A stretch of DNA of 64,000 nt, from NCBI GenBank assembly GCA_037976565.1, contig CP137685.1:29062842-29126841 (forward strand). Reading direction: 5' to 3'. The notes under the pieces are model-generated. The model had not been told where the DNA came from, searched no databases, and saw only the letters and a program-made list of their open reading frames with translations. Source of the DNA: Mesocentrotus franciscanus (taxonomy: Eukaryota > Echinodermata > Echinoidea > Camarodonta > Strongylocentrotidae). Made by a program: the position numbers and the translations under genes. Below, in pieces: positions 35,981 to 48,350 of this stretch (positions are counted from its first letter, which is position 1; every line of letters begins with the position of its first letter).

Positions 35981-36235
35981 TCATTTGGAAAATACTTCAA
36001 AGTTCTGAAAATGTCTCCGCTGGAAATAAAATCCAGGTCCCCGACTTTTTTTATTCACCGAAACCAGGAACATTTTGTAGGCATACGCGCTAATTAGATG
36101 CTGAATTTGTCGGCAAGTAAAACTGAATGAAAGTCTCATCTTTCTTTTTCTTCTACTTTGAGTGGAAGTAAAAGTCTCTCCACGTCCCATTCTCAATGAG
36201 TCTTGCTGAATCTGACTTGACTTCTCCTTGCTCAT
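35981..36235 (-). CDS. Small open frame, basic, unrecognised
   Basis: An 84-codon frame starting MSKEKSSQIQQDSLRMGRGE, with an in-frame stop directly before the ATG. It has a basic stretch (RRKRKMR) and ordinary amino-acid mixing, unlike the repeat-derived frames. There are no splice sites or homology clues. It could be chance. Confidence 0.15.
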   Translation of the reverse strand: MSKEKSSQIQQDSLRMGRGETFTSTQSRRKRKMRLSFSFTCRQIQHLISAYAYKMFLVSVNKKSRGPGFYFQRRHFQNFEVFSK

Positions 36236-36394
36236 TTATGGTCCCATTTTTCCTCTCATAATGTTACAGCTTGGCCCATTTTGAGAAGAGCACTGGCAAG
36301 GTAGAGGCCGTAATATCCAGTCTCCACTCGAACTCACACCATCAGGATTTGATTGCTTCTTGTTTAGACATTCATGTAGCTATTTTCTATGCTT

Positions 36395-36600
36395 TTCTCT
36401 CTCTATCTCTCTCTCTCTCACTATCTCTCTCTCTCTCTCTCCCTCGCTCCCTCCCTCACTCTCTCTCGTTCTTTTCTTATTCAAATACCTATATGTACTT
36501 GCTTCTATTATGTCTGCTGCCTGTTTGTCTATTCGTTTTTCTTGTTTATTTTATCTGTCTGTCTGTCTCTGTCTCTGTCTCTCTCTCTTCCTCTCTAGGC
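36395..36600. repeat. CT-rich polypyrimidine tracts
   Basis: Two CT-rich blocks (36395-36475 and 36555-36597) around a short AT-rich spacer. Confidence 0.9.
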
Positions 36601-37264
36601 CTATCAGACTTGCATTTGAATTAAATATATTGTACAGCACGTAATCCACAGAACAAATGAAATAGACATGTAGGGAGTATAAATAAGCAATATACATGTG
36701 CATATTTTGTCAAGATACGGTATAATTAAAGACATGTACAAAATATACAACATTATTACAACATTAGGGTGATCTGCATTAAGTTTTACACATCACATAT
36801 TATTCCGTTGTAGGCCTAATTAAGTTATATTTTTAGATTAAAATACACATTTAGAGCAGTGCTAAGGACACCAATTTCGATTTATATGCAGAATTTAAGA
36901 CATTTTGTTGTTTTTCAACCTTTTCTATACTATGCTATATATCTTTTACTCTCGCATGGCGCGTCAAAGGCTGCAGCACTTGCTGACGCAGCCCTATACG
37001 TCTGGCAAATGACGCCTCGTATGCAACAGGCATTAATATCAACATCGACTTGCGTTTCCAAGGCCATTAAATGACTGACAAACCAAGTCACAGTTCCGTT
37101 TCAACATGTGCCTAACGAAGAGTTTTTTTCAATTACTAATGCGCGACGTCATTTAGGCGCCATTTTGTTAATTTCTAATATTGACCATATTTCATTCATA
37201 CATTGTCATTTCTGAATGATATTTGCTATGCATAAATTTGAGGTCATAGGTAAACTTTAGCTTG

Positions 37265-37372
37265 TACACACATATTCACACACATGCTTGCGCACACACA
37301 TCCACGCGCACACACACACATAGGCAGGCGCATTCACACACACACACACAAACACTCACTCACTTACTCACT
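37265..37372. repeat. CA dinucleotide repeat, interrupted
   Basis: CACACA blocks interspersed with CATTCA and CTCACTCA units. Confidence 0.9.
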
Positions 37373-37617
37373 TCTACAAGAACAAGCTAATGAGGTCGTC
37401 ATTTTCATCGATTTCATTTATTTCTGAACAACTCATTCAGAAGATGATTGTCAAGAATTCCCAAGGGTCGCATTTTCTTCTCCTCTACGGAAGGACGCTA
37501 TAGCAATTAAATCGATTTCTTAGAATTGGCATTCACATCCCCATGTGATGTACATGTAGAAACTAGTTTACTTTCTATGGAAACGTTTTCTATGAAGAAA
37601 AAAAATAAACTTAAGGG

Positions 37618-37735
37618 CCATTTCAATACCCAATTGTACACCCTGTAGAAATCATGTTCAGATTACGTAATACGTAATTTTCTTGTTTGCACATTTTAAT
37701 AGATGACGTGCAAGGCTATTGTAATTGCTTTAGCT
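37618..37735. repeat. Dispersed repeat with GATTACGTAATACGTAATT core (copy 2)
   Basis: Same block order as 11275-11385: TTTCAATACCCAATTGTACA, CCTGTAGAAAT, GATTACGTAATACGTAATT, ATAGATGACGTGCAAGGCTA. Confidence 0.6.
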
Positions 37736-38774
37736 TGATTTTTAGATAGAAATGTGGACGTGTTTATCTTTAATTTTTCACTAATATTGTTCTTTGAAAC
37801 AAGTGTCTTCTTTCCATTGTTTTTGTATTCATTTATTCCCTTCATGAGTATAAATATAAGATAATATGACTTAATTCCTTTATCAATATAATGTATGGCT
37901 ATCCCTGGCATAATAGCTTGTGCCTGCAAACTACACATGTACCCTACAGCACGGAGAGAAAGACAACCAATAATGATAGAAATCCTTTGTAAATTCGTTA
38001 AAAATGAAGAGGGTTTTTTTCTTTCTTGGTATTTGCGATAATGGACACCTACGAGAAAAATATAGATAAAGTCAAGATGCCGCCGTTGTCAGAAAGATGT
38101 GCCTTAAATGAATGAACAAGTACATTGTGTTTATCAATATTCGTTTTTTATGAGATGACCAAACGAAGTAAAACGTGGAATTTAATTACTTTTGTCGTGG
38201 TTGTGGTCAATTGTTAATAAACTTCAATTGCACAATAGTGGGCTGGGCAAGTTACAAAAGATGTTATTTCAACCACAGTAATTGTGTTTATTTTCACGGT
38301 GGAGGAAATTTCACTGGATAAACATCAAAATATTGGCATAATTATATCGGTTGACAATGAAAATAGAGTAGGTTCTTGACCCTTCGGCTTAAAAACTCTG
38401 TCACATTGATAAGGCCGATATAACACCTAACAGAGACCGAACACAGACCAAACAAAGACCGAACACAGACCAAAGAGATTAACACGAATCTCTAAGATAT
38501 CGGTTGATTAGGAGTCGATGTGACGGTATGACTTGGGTATGCAATAGGGCCCAGACAGATCAACCTATTATTTATAAGGTAAATAGTGATCGCCAACATA
38601 TCAAATTATATTCTAACATTTGGGTTGGAATCTGTCATATACTGGGTACAGTTATTGCAAGTGAGAGAAACTTCAGTTTAATAATGAATTTAATATTCCG
38701 TTCTTGTTTACAGCGCATATTATACAGTAAAGAATAACCATGATATTGTCTTTATTGGCTTCCAAAGAGATTTG

Positions 38775-38945
38775 ATTTTTTATCCCGTCTTTAGACTCGT
38801 CGCTCTGAAGGTTCTAAAGCGCTGAAGATTGCTAGGATTTACTTCCTACTTTACCCGTTTACTTCACCCGAGTCATTAATCTACAAATGTAATTGATTTC
38901 TTTGCCAAAGGACGTTAGTGCTGTGGCAGGGATTCTAATAACGTA
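38775..38945. repeat. Diverged SINE, CCCGTTTACTTCACCCGAG family
   Basis: It carries TACCCGTTTACTTCACCCGA, then TTGCCAAAGGACGTTAGTGC. This is the same block order as the 10.8 and 31.2 kb copies, but more decayed. Confidence 0.45.
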
Positions 38946-39689
38946 CCTTAAGATCCACTGTATAATTTATAAGGGACCTACCCTCTGCATGGCTACTGAT
39001 AACCTGTGATCCATAATAGCAATATAATAACAGCGCTTAATACATCAACAATGTCTCTTAGTGCTTTACATAAATATAACAGTATTGTAATATATCAGTA
39101 TCGTATTTGCCTGCACACAAAGCACGCACATTCTCCGCTCCATGAGGAGCATTTCAGCCAGGCGCCATTTTAACAGACGCTCACAATGCTGAGGAAACTA
39201 CAATGACTTGCGCATCCTATTGGATACCCGTTTCGCACCTGGGTGCATGGAGAGAACCAAATAATGTAGATTTTACTAGTTACATTAATTAAAGACCCTG
39301 TCGGAAGTGAAAATGAAATAGATGAATTATAATTAGGCGATATCAAAGAAAAGCTTACAAGGATACAAGCCATATATTACAATAATACCAATTATATGCT
39401 ACTTTAGTGCCTGTCAGACGAGTAACAGCTTTCTTAAAACTCGAAATCTAAAGCTTTAAAAATCGGAGGTTGTCGACCTAAATACTAGCTATCGAATTGA
39501 TGACATCGTGTTCACAATGCGGCAAATTTGACCCCTGTTGGAGAGGTGCGGAAAATAAGGTTTCAATTCGCTTTTGTGCAATACTGAAAGGGAAAATATT
39601 TTGAATTCCTTTATATTTGTATACTATGTTCATTCAGCTTTCCATTGATAAAAAGTTGTATTTTCATCAGATAGGGCCTTTAAGGACAG

Positions 39690-39775
39690 AAGGACATAAG
39701 TGCAGTGCCGGGGATCGAATCCACGACCTTGGTATCTCCAGTCAAGCGTTTAAACCACTCGACTGCGAACATCTA
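39690..39775 (-). repeat. tRNA-like SINE head
   Basis: On the minus strand it reads GCAGTCGAGTGGTTTAAACG and then GTGGATTCGATCCCCGGC, giving A-box-like and B-box-like motifs. The plus-strand start GACATAAGTGCAGTGCCGGG continues the SINE tail seen at 62 kb. Not a functional tRNA by pairing. Confidence 0.5.
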
Positions 39776-40014
39776 TAGTCTACCTCTACAGGAAATAGCT
39801 GACTCTATATTGACCATGTTGACTGCGAATCGAAGAAAGGTACATTTAATATGACGGGGACTTTACTAGTTTATTGTGTTACTGTTCTAGTGTTTGCTTA
39901 TTCGGGTACATGTTTTGTGGCAAGATGCAAACATCTTACGCAAAACTCATTCTACCCATTTCATGTATTAATTGTACATGTCAAGTCGAAAAGGCGCAAA
40001 AAGGTATTGATGGA

Positions 40015-40090
40015 GAAAGAGGGATGAGAAAATGGAAAGAGCGAGAGAGAGGGGGGAGAGAGAGTGAGAGAGGGAGAGGGAGAGATGGGG
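40015..40090. repeat. GA-rich tract
   Basis: GAGAGAGGGAG low-complexity. Confidence 0.8.
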
Positions 40091-40313
40091 CACTGAATTA
40101 AGTTACACATACCCTAAACAAATCAACGGAAATCACATCGATTGAACTTAAGTTATGTTATTTTATTAATATATCGCTCACTTTCTTCATAGAAAACAAC
40201 CTAAAATTTCACGTTACATCTCATATTATTTCATCATAAAACTAGGTACAAAAAAACTCAACTAACTCATCTGAAAACAAATTGGGTGCGTTTCTATTCC
40301 TCCACTTGAAAAG

Positions 40314-40314
<1 letters not shown>

Positions 40315-40359
<45 letters not shown>

Positions 40360-40412
40360 ATCTCTCTGTCTCTCTGTCTCTCTGTCTCTCCCTCTTTCTC
40401 TCTCTTCCTCTC
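40315..40412. repeat. CT dinucleotide repeat
   Basis: A pure CT run (40315-40353) and then CTCTGT blocks. Confidence 0.92.
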
Positions 40413-41727
40413 TTTCAATGAATATGATGAACGTACATGTAAGCACGTACTATGACCGGGGTTCACACCCATGGTGTTCTCCCTCCGACGAAATCGAAGG
40501 CCGTTTTTTCGCGAGGAAGTGTTACATTTCGCTCCTCGTCAAAACGTCTATATTGTTCTTTATCTCGAGAAGTCAACAAGAGACATCACATACATGTAAC
40601 ACGCACAACAATAGCGATCTATTTTATCCATCTTGCACCTATTTTTGTCTCTTCCCGTGTAGGCGTATACATAGCTGAACTACAATTACAAAATTCCCGT
40701 ATCTTGTATCATACCGAATTTAAAACATTTTAAATGTGCGTTTTCTCGTTGAGCTATCCTAGATTGTAAAAAGATTTAATAAAATAAGAAATTTATTGTG
40801 TCTACTTGTACCATAATGTGGCTGCAAATATTCCACTCGAACGTACTATTACGACTAGGTATTTAAAAAGTGCAGACATCTGTCTTTACAATTGCAATTT
40901 ATTGCTAAACCGCATGGATGTTGAGATAAAAACTAACAGCAATTATATTGGTTTTACGGCGATGCATGCAATGGATTTTGTTTTCATAAAATGACGCGAG
41001 GAATATTGTCATATAAAACTTCACTTTTAAGAAAAATATTACACGTCTGTTTTCATCAACGTCATTTGAATTTTCATCTATTTTAAGATACGATGTGACT
41101 TTAAATCACTTTCATCACAGCTCTCCTCAGCCGGAAATTAACGCAAACCCACGATAAAATATGAGCGAAGAGGATACCGAGGTTGCAAATGTAATCAAAT
41201 ATGGAGATTGCTGAAGTTTTACCACCTCCGCAAGACGCAGGCTTATCTTTTTGTTTCTCTGTTAATGATATACAGTTCAGTACTGTTCAGGCTTTACAAA
41301 ATTAATGTGAAGGAAACTGTTAAGAAGTTGTCGTGAATTTTTGTATGTTTTTGTTTCCTTGTTTGTTTTTGTATGTGTGTTTTATTAGTACAACATTTGA
41401 ATAATATTGTGTATTGTAAGGTTGTGGAATGATCAAAGTGAGAAGAAGGTCGAATCAGTTTTGGTGGAAACCATTATTTTCACTACACATATAATATTAT
41501 TATGGGTATGTGGGACTACAAACGGGTTGGAATATTGGAAATTTGAATATATGGGTATTTAAATGATTATTCCTTTCCATGTGCCGTGGCTACTATTACA
41601 TTCTTCAACATGGGACTTATAAAAAAATGAGAAAGCTAGCAGACTAGTTTCCAACTTTACCACAGCTCCACCTTGTCTTCGTGTATAGAAAAGACATTTA
41701 CAATTTAAATATATGTACATGATTTAA

Positions 41728-41795
41728 AGGCTCTTATGCGAAATAAAGGATAATATTTCTATTTAAACGCTCTAGGATATGTTGATTAAATCCAG
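41728..41795. repeat. TTAA-bounded direct repeat R1 (left of family C MITE)
   Basis: It starts AGGCTCTTATGCGAAATAAA after TTAA and ends AAATCCAG before TTAA. A near-identical copy, with TAAT inserted, lies on the other side of the MITE at 42158-42229. Confidence 0.75.
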
Positions 41796-41799
41796 TTAA

Positions 41800-42153
41800 A
41801 GGGATTGGGTATCTTTGTCTCTGATTCTAAACAAAATCCTGGATTTAGCTCATGCTGCAATCATAATTATAAAAATTTAGGTCAGTCAGGAATCCAATGA
41901 CGTTTACAAGCCGATCGCCCATCTGATTATCAAGATATTTATGATTGGAATTCGAAATTTCAAAAACCCTTTTCCCAACGGTTTTTACAACACTACAGTC
42001 TATTGGGGGAAATAGTAAATGCGGTCATTCAAAGATGTTTACTTTTTTGAGGCACTTCATAATCATTTTGAAGCGTAATTTGTTTAGGGCTTCAATATTA
42101 CACCATATCACTGACACTGATAACACGTAGGGCCATGCATCTCAGATTTGGCA
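41800..42153. mobile_element. TTAA MITE family C, copy 2 (inverted relative to 20135)
   Basis: Begins TTAA|AGGGATTGGGTATCTTTG and ends before TTAA at 42154. Its blocks match 20135-20507 in reverse. It is sandwiched between direct repeats R1 and R2. Confidence 0.82.
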
Positions 42154-42157
42154 TTAA

Positions 42158-42229
42158 AGGCTCTTATGCGAAATAAAGGATAATAATTATTTCTATTTAA
42201 ACGCTCTAGGATATGTCGATTGAATCAAG
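42158..42229. repeat. TTAA-bounded direct repeat R2 (right of family C MITE)
   Basis: AGGCTCTTATGCGAAATAAA through AATCAAG, bounded by TTAA at 42154-42157 and 42230-42233. Confidence 0.75.
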
Positions 42230-42233
42230 TTAA

Positions 42234-43257
42234 GGATCCCCCTATAAAAGGAAAACCCCTTAAATTTGTTAATTAAAATAAACTTTACATCCTCGGGAAT
42301 TACTCCATTTTTCTTTCAATAGTTTTATTTTATTTATTTATTTTATTTCCAGGCAAGATGATACAGAACATAGAAAACATCACAGGGTTGACAAAATGAT
42401 TTAACATTAACAGTATGTCAGTATGATATTTAGCACCAGCCAATGCCTGGGGATCACCTAAAAGAATTTAAAAATTCTGTCGAGAGGCTCTCCACATTGG
42501 CTGGTGCATACATAAAGCAAAATATAAAGATAAGGTAAACATCAATGCAGCAAAATGTGTGTTCCTATATACGGTAATATACATGTAGATCAATTACTGT
42601 TAGGATTATTATTAAAAATGGATTGAAAAAGAGCTGTTCAAACTATGCATGTATGATAAATGCATGCTAAATGCAGAAAATTGTCTGTTTATACAGTCAT
42701 ATAGATACGGTAATATAACATTATTAATATGATTGGAAGTGATCAAAATTGAGGAACATTATTATTGATTCCTAGAAAAAATTAGAAAAACAACAGTTAA
42801 CAACACTTCACAATTTAGCTTTAAAGCATAACCGGAGATGTGCTAATGACTATCTGTTTCTTTCAATTAAAAGAATTTTGTCGATTATCACACAACTAAT
42901 AGGGAAGTTATGCTTTCTTTCAATGAAATGCAAATTATTATCTTATTGACAGAAAATTGACAAATTGGTAATGCGGCTGTGATGTTATTCCCACATTATC
43001 CATTAATTGTCTGACCACAAATTACCATACGTCTCAATTAGATAGCAATCAAAATCATTCGAAATCATTAACTTTATAATTAGTAATGCTAATTTCTTCA
43101 TTTACTTTTTTTCTTCTTTTTTCTACTTCATGTTCTCATTTACATGAATGTAATTTATGTTCTTATTTTTGTTTGGGGGGGGGGGGCTATACTCATATTT
43201 TGCCCTTTCTATTGAAATTTAAAGACAACGCAAAGACTTTCAACAATTCAATTTGAG
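42234..43257. other. No gene seen
   Basis: AT-rich sequence. A short inverted pair, AGCCAATGCCTGG / AGGCTCTCCACATTGGCTGG, near 42430-42505 may be a decayed MITE end. A G13 run lies at 43175. Confidence 0.35.
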
Positions 43258-43345
43258 GGCAATTTCAATACTCTATTGTATTGCCTGTGTCATATTTTGC
43301 CAATAAACTGCTCATACATTTCGATAGGTGACGTACAGAGCTGTA
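43258..43345. repeat. Dispersed repeat with TTTCGATAGGTGACG block (copy 3)
   Basis: It contains GGCAATTTCAATACTCTATT, TGCCTGTGTCATATTTTGCC and CATTTCGATAGGTGACGTAC. It lacks most of the GATTACGTAAT core. Confidence 0.45.
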
Positions 43346-44000
43346 CGTAGATACAATTTGTGCATGGGCTGATAAGGTAATTTGTACTAACATTCTAAAA
43401 CCCATCGAGATGAATATTTGATTCGTGTTCATGAAAGTTATGTAATCATTATTCATATAGTAACTGACGGCACATTCTCTGATACACAGGTGGAAGTATT
43501 CTTCTCAAGAGGGTAAATAAATACTCTGACAGTGATTATTCTGAAATGCACACCATGCACAATGCTGTGGAATGTCTCTATGTGTTAAGATCTGTGGATA
43601 CTTGTACCAAAGCTAATAAGAAGTAGTCTATACATTGTGTCGATTTTTTGAAAGTCTTTGCATGGGATCGTGTTTTTTGCTGTTTCTTAATATCTATAAA
43701 TTCTGAGAACGGAGTTTCCCTTTAACGTACACATAATCCTAGCTTTGGGGAGGGGTCTTTTTAATAGTTTTGCTACTCCTATCAAAATCTAACTATTCTG
43801 GAGTCATATGGGTTAAAATGAACACAATCCTGGTTTACGATTGGCGAAAACACTCAAGATGGAAGCGAGGCAAGCAAGGACCTTGTTACACCCATGATTC
43901 TGTCGGATTGAGTGAAGAGGGGTCAGGTTACCAAGTGTTACAATAAGAGGCAACGGTATGGGGGGTGACATCCCTACGTTCATCTGTCGGTCTTCTTTAA

Positions 44001-44388
44001 AGATAAAGACCAGTTCTGGTCATGCGATTTTATTGTGAAAGAAACGTTGTGAAATCAATCACAGAAGGTTGATCATCTAGCATATAAGTATTGGTGTGTA
44101 CTGCAAGGTTCTGGAATCATCAAAATGATAAGAAATTTGGCCCAGTCTTGGTAAAGTTACAAGCACTGTACACAGAAAGATGTATATGGGATTACACGAC
44201 CACGTGCGCGATATCTATTTGGTCCCAATAGATATAATAATTTACCAAATATATCAATTAGTAGGCAGTTTCCCGGCAAAATTTGTATCATCACGTATTA
44301 GTCAAAACATATTCTTTCACATGATTGGTAATGAGAGCTTCCATTTCATTTTTTGAGAGAGGGGCGTTTCCAAAACTGGTCTTTACCT
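44001..44388. mobile_element. TTAA MITE family B
   Basis: 388 bp with TTAA at 43997-44000 and 44389-44392. The inward termini are AGATAAAGACCAGTTCTGG and AGGTAAAGACCAGTTTTGG. Internal blocks (TTTATTGTGAAAGAAACG; CTGCAAGGTTCTGGAATCAT) recur at 56058-56566 and, diverged, near 28310-28450, 41330-41530 and 47750-47850. Confidence 0.85.
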
Positions 44389-45281
44389 TTAATAGGTTTG
44401 CTGGTAAAGCTAAAACATTTATATGACATTACTTCCGGATAGGAAACATGGGAAATTGTCGGAAAGTTTGAAGGGAGAAAAATCATCCCAGGTTTCAAAT
44501 TTGGTACCCCCTCCATATATGATGCTCAAAACCACGTCCCTCGGTACAATGCGAGGAAAATATGGTACTGTTGTGCATACAGAAATGGGTGTCCAACTAT
44601 TTTCAAAGAGAAGCATTCATAAATTATAAAATATGACACTGCTACTGTTTTGGTTCTCATCATGTAACTTGTTATTTGTTGTCAGTTTACGTGGGTCTAT
44701 ACATTTTTGTTCTCGATGGGATTCGTTGATGCTTAGTTTGGTATCAATATACATGTCATACTTCTGTTTTGATTTTATACAAATATCCCATGATTTTTAT
44801 TTAATTCATTTGATGCATAATTCCGTAACTATTTATTTAGATTAACTGCCCAAAAGTTCACACATACGTCCCTTATTCTTGAAAAATTTAAATATATCAA
44901 ATCATTCAATATACAGACCTTCCTGGCCATTATTTCATATCAATATATGAGACTGATTACAAGTTAGAACGATTGCCATCTACGAATCTAATTGAAACTT
45001 TGAAAACCTAAACAACAACAAAAGAGTTGACTCTTTCTAGGAGAGTGGTGGTTTTTATCATTTTCGTTCGATCAATATCTGTTTTCATGTTATCTCCCCG
45101 ACTGAAAATGGCAAAGTATTTCTAGGTTTATATTAAGCACTCTGGTTATTTTATAGCATTGGTATATGGGTATAATAATTATAACCACATAATATGAAGT
45201 TGGAAGTAATATTCTATACAATATAATGCAATTTTATCTGTATGCAACTTGCAAGTACCACAATCCCACTTTTCTCCCCAG

Positions 45282-45438
45282 CGTGCTTCTGCCTTTTCAA
45301 GCGGCGATGCCCAAGTTTGAACATCATAAGAGGTTTAATTGCAACCGAAAAAAGAAATGATTACGATGATGGCGGCAATTTAATATTCAACGAGGTCAAA
45401 ATGATTGCTTACGCGATCGCAATTTGTTGCCATTATTG
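45282..45438 (+). CDS. Candidate internal exon, unrecognised
   Basis: A textbook acceptor (CCCACTTTTCTCCCCAG, ending 45281) and a consensus donor (TATTG|GTAAGA at 45439) enclose 157 bp with one frame open throughout. That frame is phase 1 in, phase 2 out, 51 codons, and includes RGLIATEKRNDYDDGGNLIF. No neighbouring plus-strand exon could be linked, and it would lie inside the introns of the minus-strand gene. Confidence 0.28.
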
Positions 45439-45579
45439 GTAAGAATGAAACGGAAGATTAGCCATGTGACTTCATCCGGTGCAAAGACGTCGAAAGTAAT
45501 CAAAGAAAGATGATTATAGGCAAATGTTTAAAGGTTATTGTAAACCACCTAATGTCAATGTAGTTTATGTGGTATGTTT

Positions 45580-45581
45580 AT

Positions 45582-45613
<32 letters not shown>

Positions 45614-45724
45614 CATGTAGTAGCAGTAATATTAGCATTAGTATTAATAGTAGTAGTATAGTAGTAGTAGTAGTAGTAGTAGTCGTAGTACATGTAGTAG
45701 CAGTAATATTAGCATTAGTATTAA

Positions 45725-45783
<59 letters not shown>

Positions 45784-45826
45784 CTAGTAGTACTAGTACT
45801 AGTAGTAGTAGTAGTACTAGTAGTAA

Positions 45827-45892
<66 letters not shown>

Positions 45893-45955
45893 AAGTAGGT
45901 AATAATAATACTAATACTTGAAGTAGCAATGGTAGAAGTAGTAACAGTAGTAGGA
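45580..45955. repeat. TAG trinucleotide microsatellite
   Basis: Long TAG runs with a duplicated interruption (TACATGTAGTAGCAGTAATA at 45613 and 45689). Open frames are homopolymeric. Confidence 0.97.
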
Positions 45956-46006
45956 GGAAAATGAAGAGGGAGGGGAGAGAGCGCATTCACAAGGGAAAGA
46001 AAAAAA

Positions 46007-46008
<2 letters not shown>

Positions 46009-46042
<34 letters not shown>
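46009..46042. repeat. GA dinucleotide repeat
   Basis: Pure GA run. Confidence 0.9.
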
Positions 46043-46046
<4 letters not shown>

Positions 46047-46161
46047 AGGGAGATCAATCTGAAAGAAGCTTTAAAATGTTCCCTGACAGGCGGTCTGGAA
46101 AAAAATGAGTAAAGAATATCGACATTACAAAGACAGACTGTTGTTCGTGAATTATATACTC

Positions 46162-46175
46162 ATAACCATGGCAAC
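46162..46175. promoter_or_regulatory. RFX X-box-like motif
   Basis: ATAACCATGGCAAC matches the X-box consensus. A weaker ATCACCATGACAAC follows near 46232. No gene start is assigned nearby. Confidence 0.22.
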
Positions 46176-47321
46176 GCATTGTATGTCCTAAACATATTGA
46201 TCCTCGAAACAGTTGTTAAAGGATCAAATACATCACCATGACAACGTACAAAAACACCAGGTACGCCACTATATAGAATAGAAAATATTTCGTTTGCATG
46301 GAAATCCAAATCCAATAAACTGAATGTGGAGAAATTAGATATAGCAGAAAATATTCTCCCATTTTCTAATTTATTGTTGAAGGATAATCTCATGAAAAGA
46401 TGATCTAATAAAGATCGGATAGAGGACGTCGGAGAGAAATATCGATCGGGAAGATGAAAAGCCTTAAGAAACGGCTGCTAGGCAACCGATTAAAAGCTTT
46501 AATAGCTTTAAGAGGTACTGAAGGTATAGACTTTTTAAAACCTTATCATTTGCGTGCTCAAGTAAGAGCGATGAAATATAGTGCAACAAGAACGACATTA
46601 ACATGATTAAGGCATCATTTTCTTTGGAAAAGGGTTAAGTCTTTCCTATGAAAGTAAATTCATTTCTTTGACCGATTACCTTTCTTCACCAATGCTTGAC
46701 AAAAATAAAATCATGGAGAAAAAAATCATTTACCAAGACTAAATCCCACAGACTATACGTGAACTTACTAAAAAAAAACGCACAACAACAAAACATGTTT
46801 CTTCAGTGGCGTATCGTGAGTCCACCTATTGAGGGAGCACTGGGACGATGGTGGTGGTGGTGGGGGTGGGTCTTACGGTCTTTGTCCTCGTCTTTTTCCT
46901 TCTCACTCTATTTATCATTTTATTTTCATTTCTAATTTGTTCTTCACCACGAACCCCCCCCCCCCCACAACGCGTAGCTAAGGCGTTATGTAATCTCCAA
47001 TATTATTCATATTACCTAAGCGCTTGAGGGGGGGGGGGGATTATGTGGGTTCATGAAGGTGGTATCGAGTATTATGAAGGGATCTTTCTAAAAGTTATTC
47101 AAGAATGCTTTTAATATAGTTAGGAAAAATAGTGTGAAATGAGAATTCGGAATCGCTACATTTAACACAAATTGACTCAATCTTACTGAAAGTCATTAGC
47201 AATTGGAAGCACTGCTCATTTATTTCTGCCTTAATGGCAATACAGAAGGGATGGTCCGACATTTTCTCCAGTCTGTGATAATTGCTTTCTCATCAGGGTG
47301 AGGTTTGCAATTGGGTTTTAT

Positions 47322-47476
47322 GCTAGGGATACGGTTAGAATACGGTTAGGAATACGGTTAGGGATACGGTTAGGGACACGGTTAGGGATACGGTTAGGGA
47401 CACGGTTAGGGATACGGTTAGGGATACGGTTAGGGATACGGTTAGGGACACGGTTAGGGTAAGGTTGGGTTGGGTA
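47322..47476. repeat. 12-bp tandem array containing TTAGGG
   Basis: About ten units of GGTTAGGGATAC / GGTTAGGGACAC. Each unit embeds the animal telomeric hexamer TTAGGG with a six-base ATAC/ACAC-type spacer. Confidence 0.9.
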
Positions 47477-48121
47477 TATAGTGTTGGATCCAGGGCTGAA
47501 GTTAGAAATTCGGTTCGTGTATGAAATTGGTCCGCGGTAATTTAGAGCATGTGTCTAGAACTATACAGAAGGGAGCATCCGTGATCTGCTTTTTGTTTCT
47601 CTCGAAAATTTGGTTAGAACGACCTTAAAACGCGCAAAACGGATTGGTAAATACATTTAGATATATAGATGTATAGATTGAATGTTTACCCGTATCCCCT
47701 TGAAAACATGTAGACCGTGTTTTTTTCAGTCGCATGCTTTAACATGTTTAAGCGTTGAGCATTGCAGTTCCATTTTGAAAGACATAGTCTGGAAGCAATT
47801 AAGAAAGATTAAGTATGTATTCATAAGACTATATCAGCCATTTCTCCTCCTAATTTGAATATGAGGTCATTTAATGAGCATTTATTTTGAGAGGACTATA
47901 TGATATTGTTCCAAACTGATTTCAATGGCTGAATCATGAATGAGAAAGCTCACAGAATATTATTGTTCATCTCTACCATAACTTAATCTTAACTTTCAAT
48001 GCTTCGAAATGTTTTTGTATTGGTCAGACAATAATTGCATTGGGATAAGAACTTCCTAGAATTTATTCAAGAATGTTTGATAATGTAGTTGATAGGATTA
48101 AGGCCTAAAAACAAAAACAAA

Positions 48122-48350
48122 ATGTTGTATTGCCCTTTAGGTGCCAAAACATGGGTCGGTCGGTCGGAAATCTTTTTTTTTTGAATTTTTTTTCTCCACT
48201 TTATTTTCTCCCTCTTTGGGCTGACATTTCTCATTTTTGAATGCTTTAGAACATATTTATTTTTTTTAAAAACGGTAAAAAAAAACCTTTTTAAAAAGCC
48301 GACCGTAGATTTCAAGATTTTTGGGTCGGTCGCAAAGGGCAATACAACAT
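48122..48350. mobile_element. MITE, ATGTTGTATTGCCCTTT termini
   Basis: 229 bp. The left ATGTTGTATTGCCCTTT is exactly inverted at the right end (AAAGGGCAATACAACAT). The subterminal GGGTCGGTCGGTCGG at the left has TTGGGTCGGTCGC on the same strand at the right. Interior T/A-rich and non-coding. Confidence 0.8.

Noticed and set aside
39690..39775. Possible tRNA-Ser/Leu-like gene on the minus strand
   Set aside because: The arms do not pair and the sequence runs on into the SINE tail.
45555..45986. 143-codon Thr-rich frame on minus and Val-rich frame on plus
   Set aside because: TAG microsatellite artefact on both strands.
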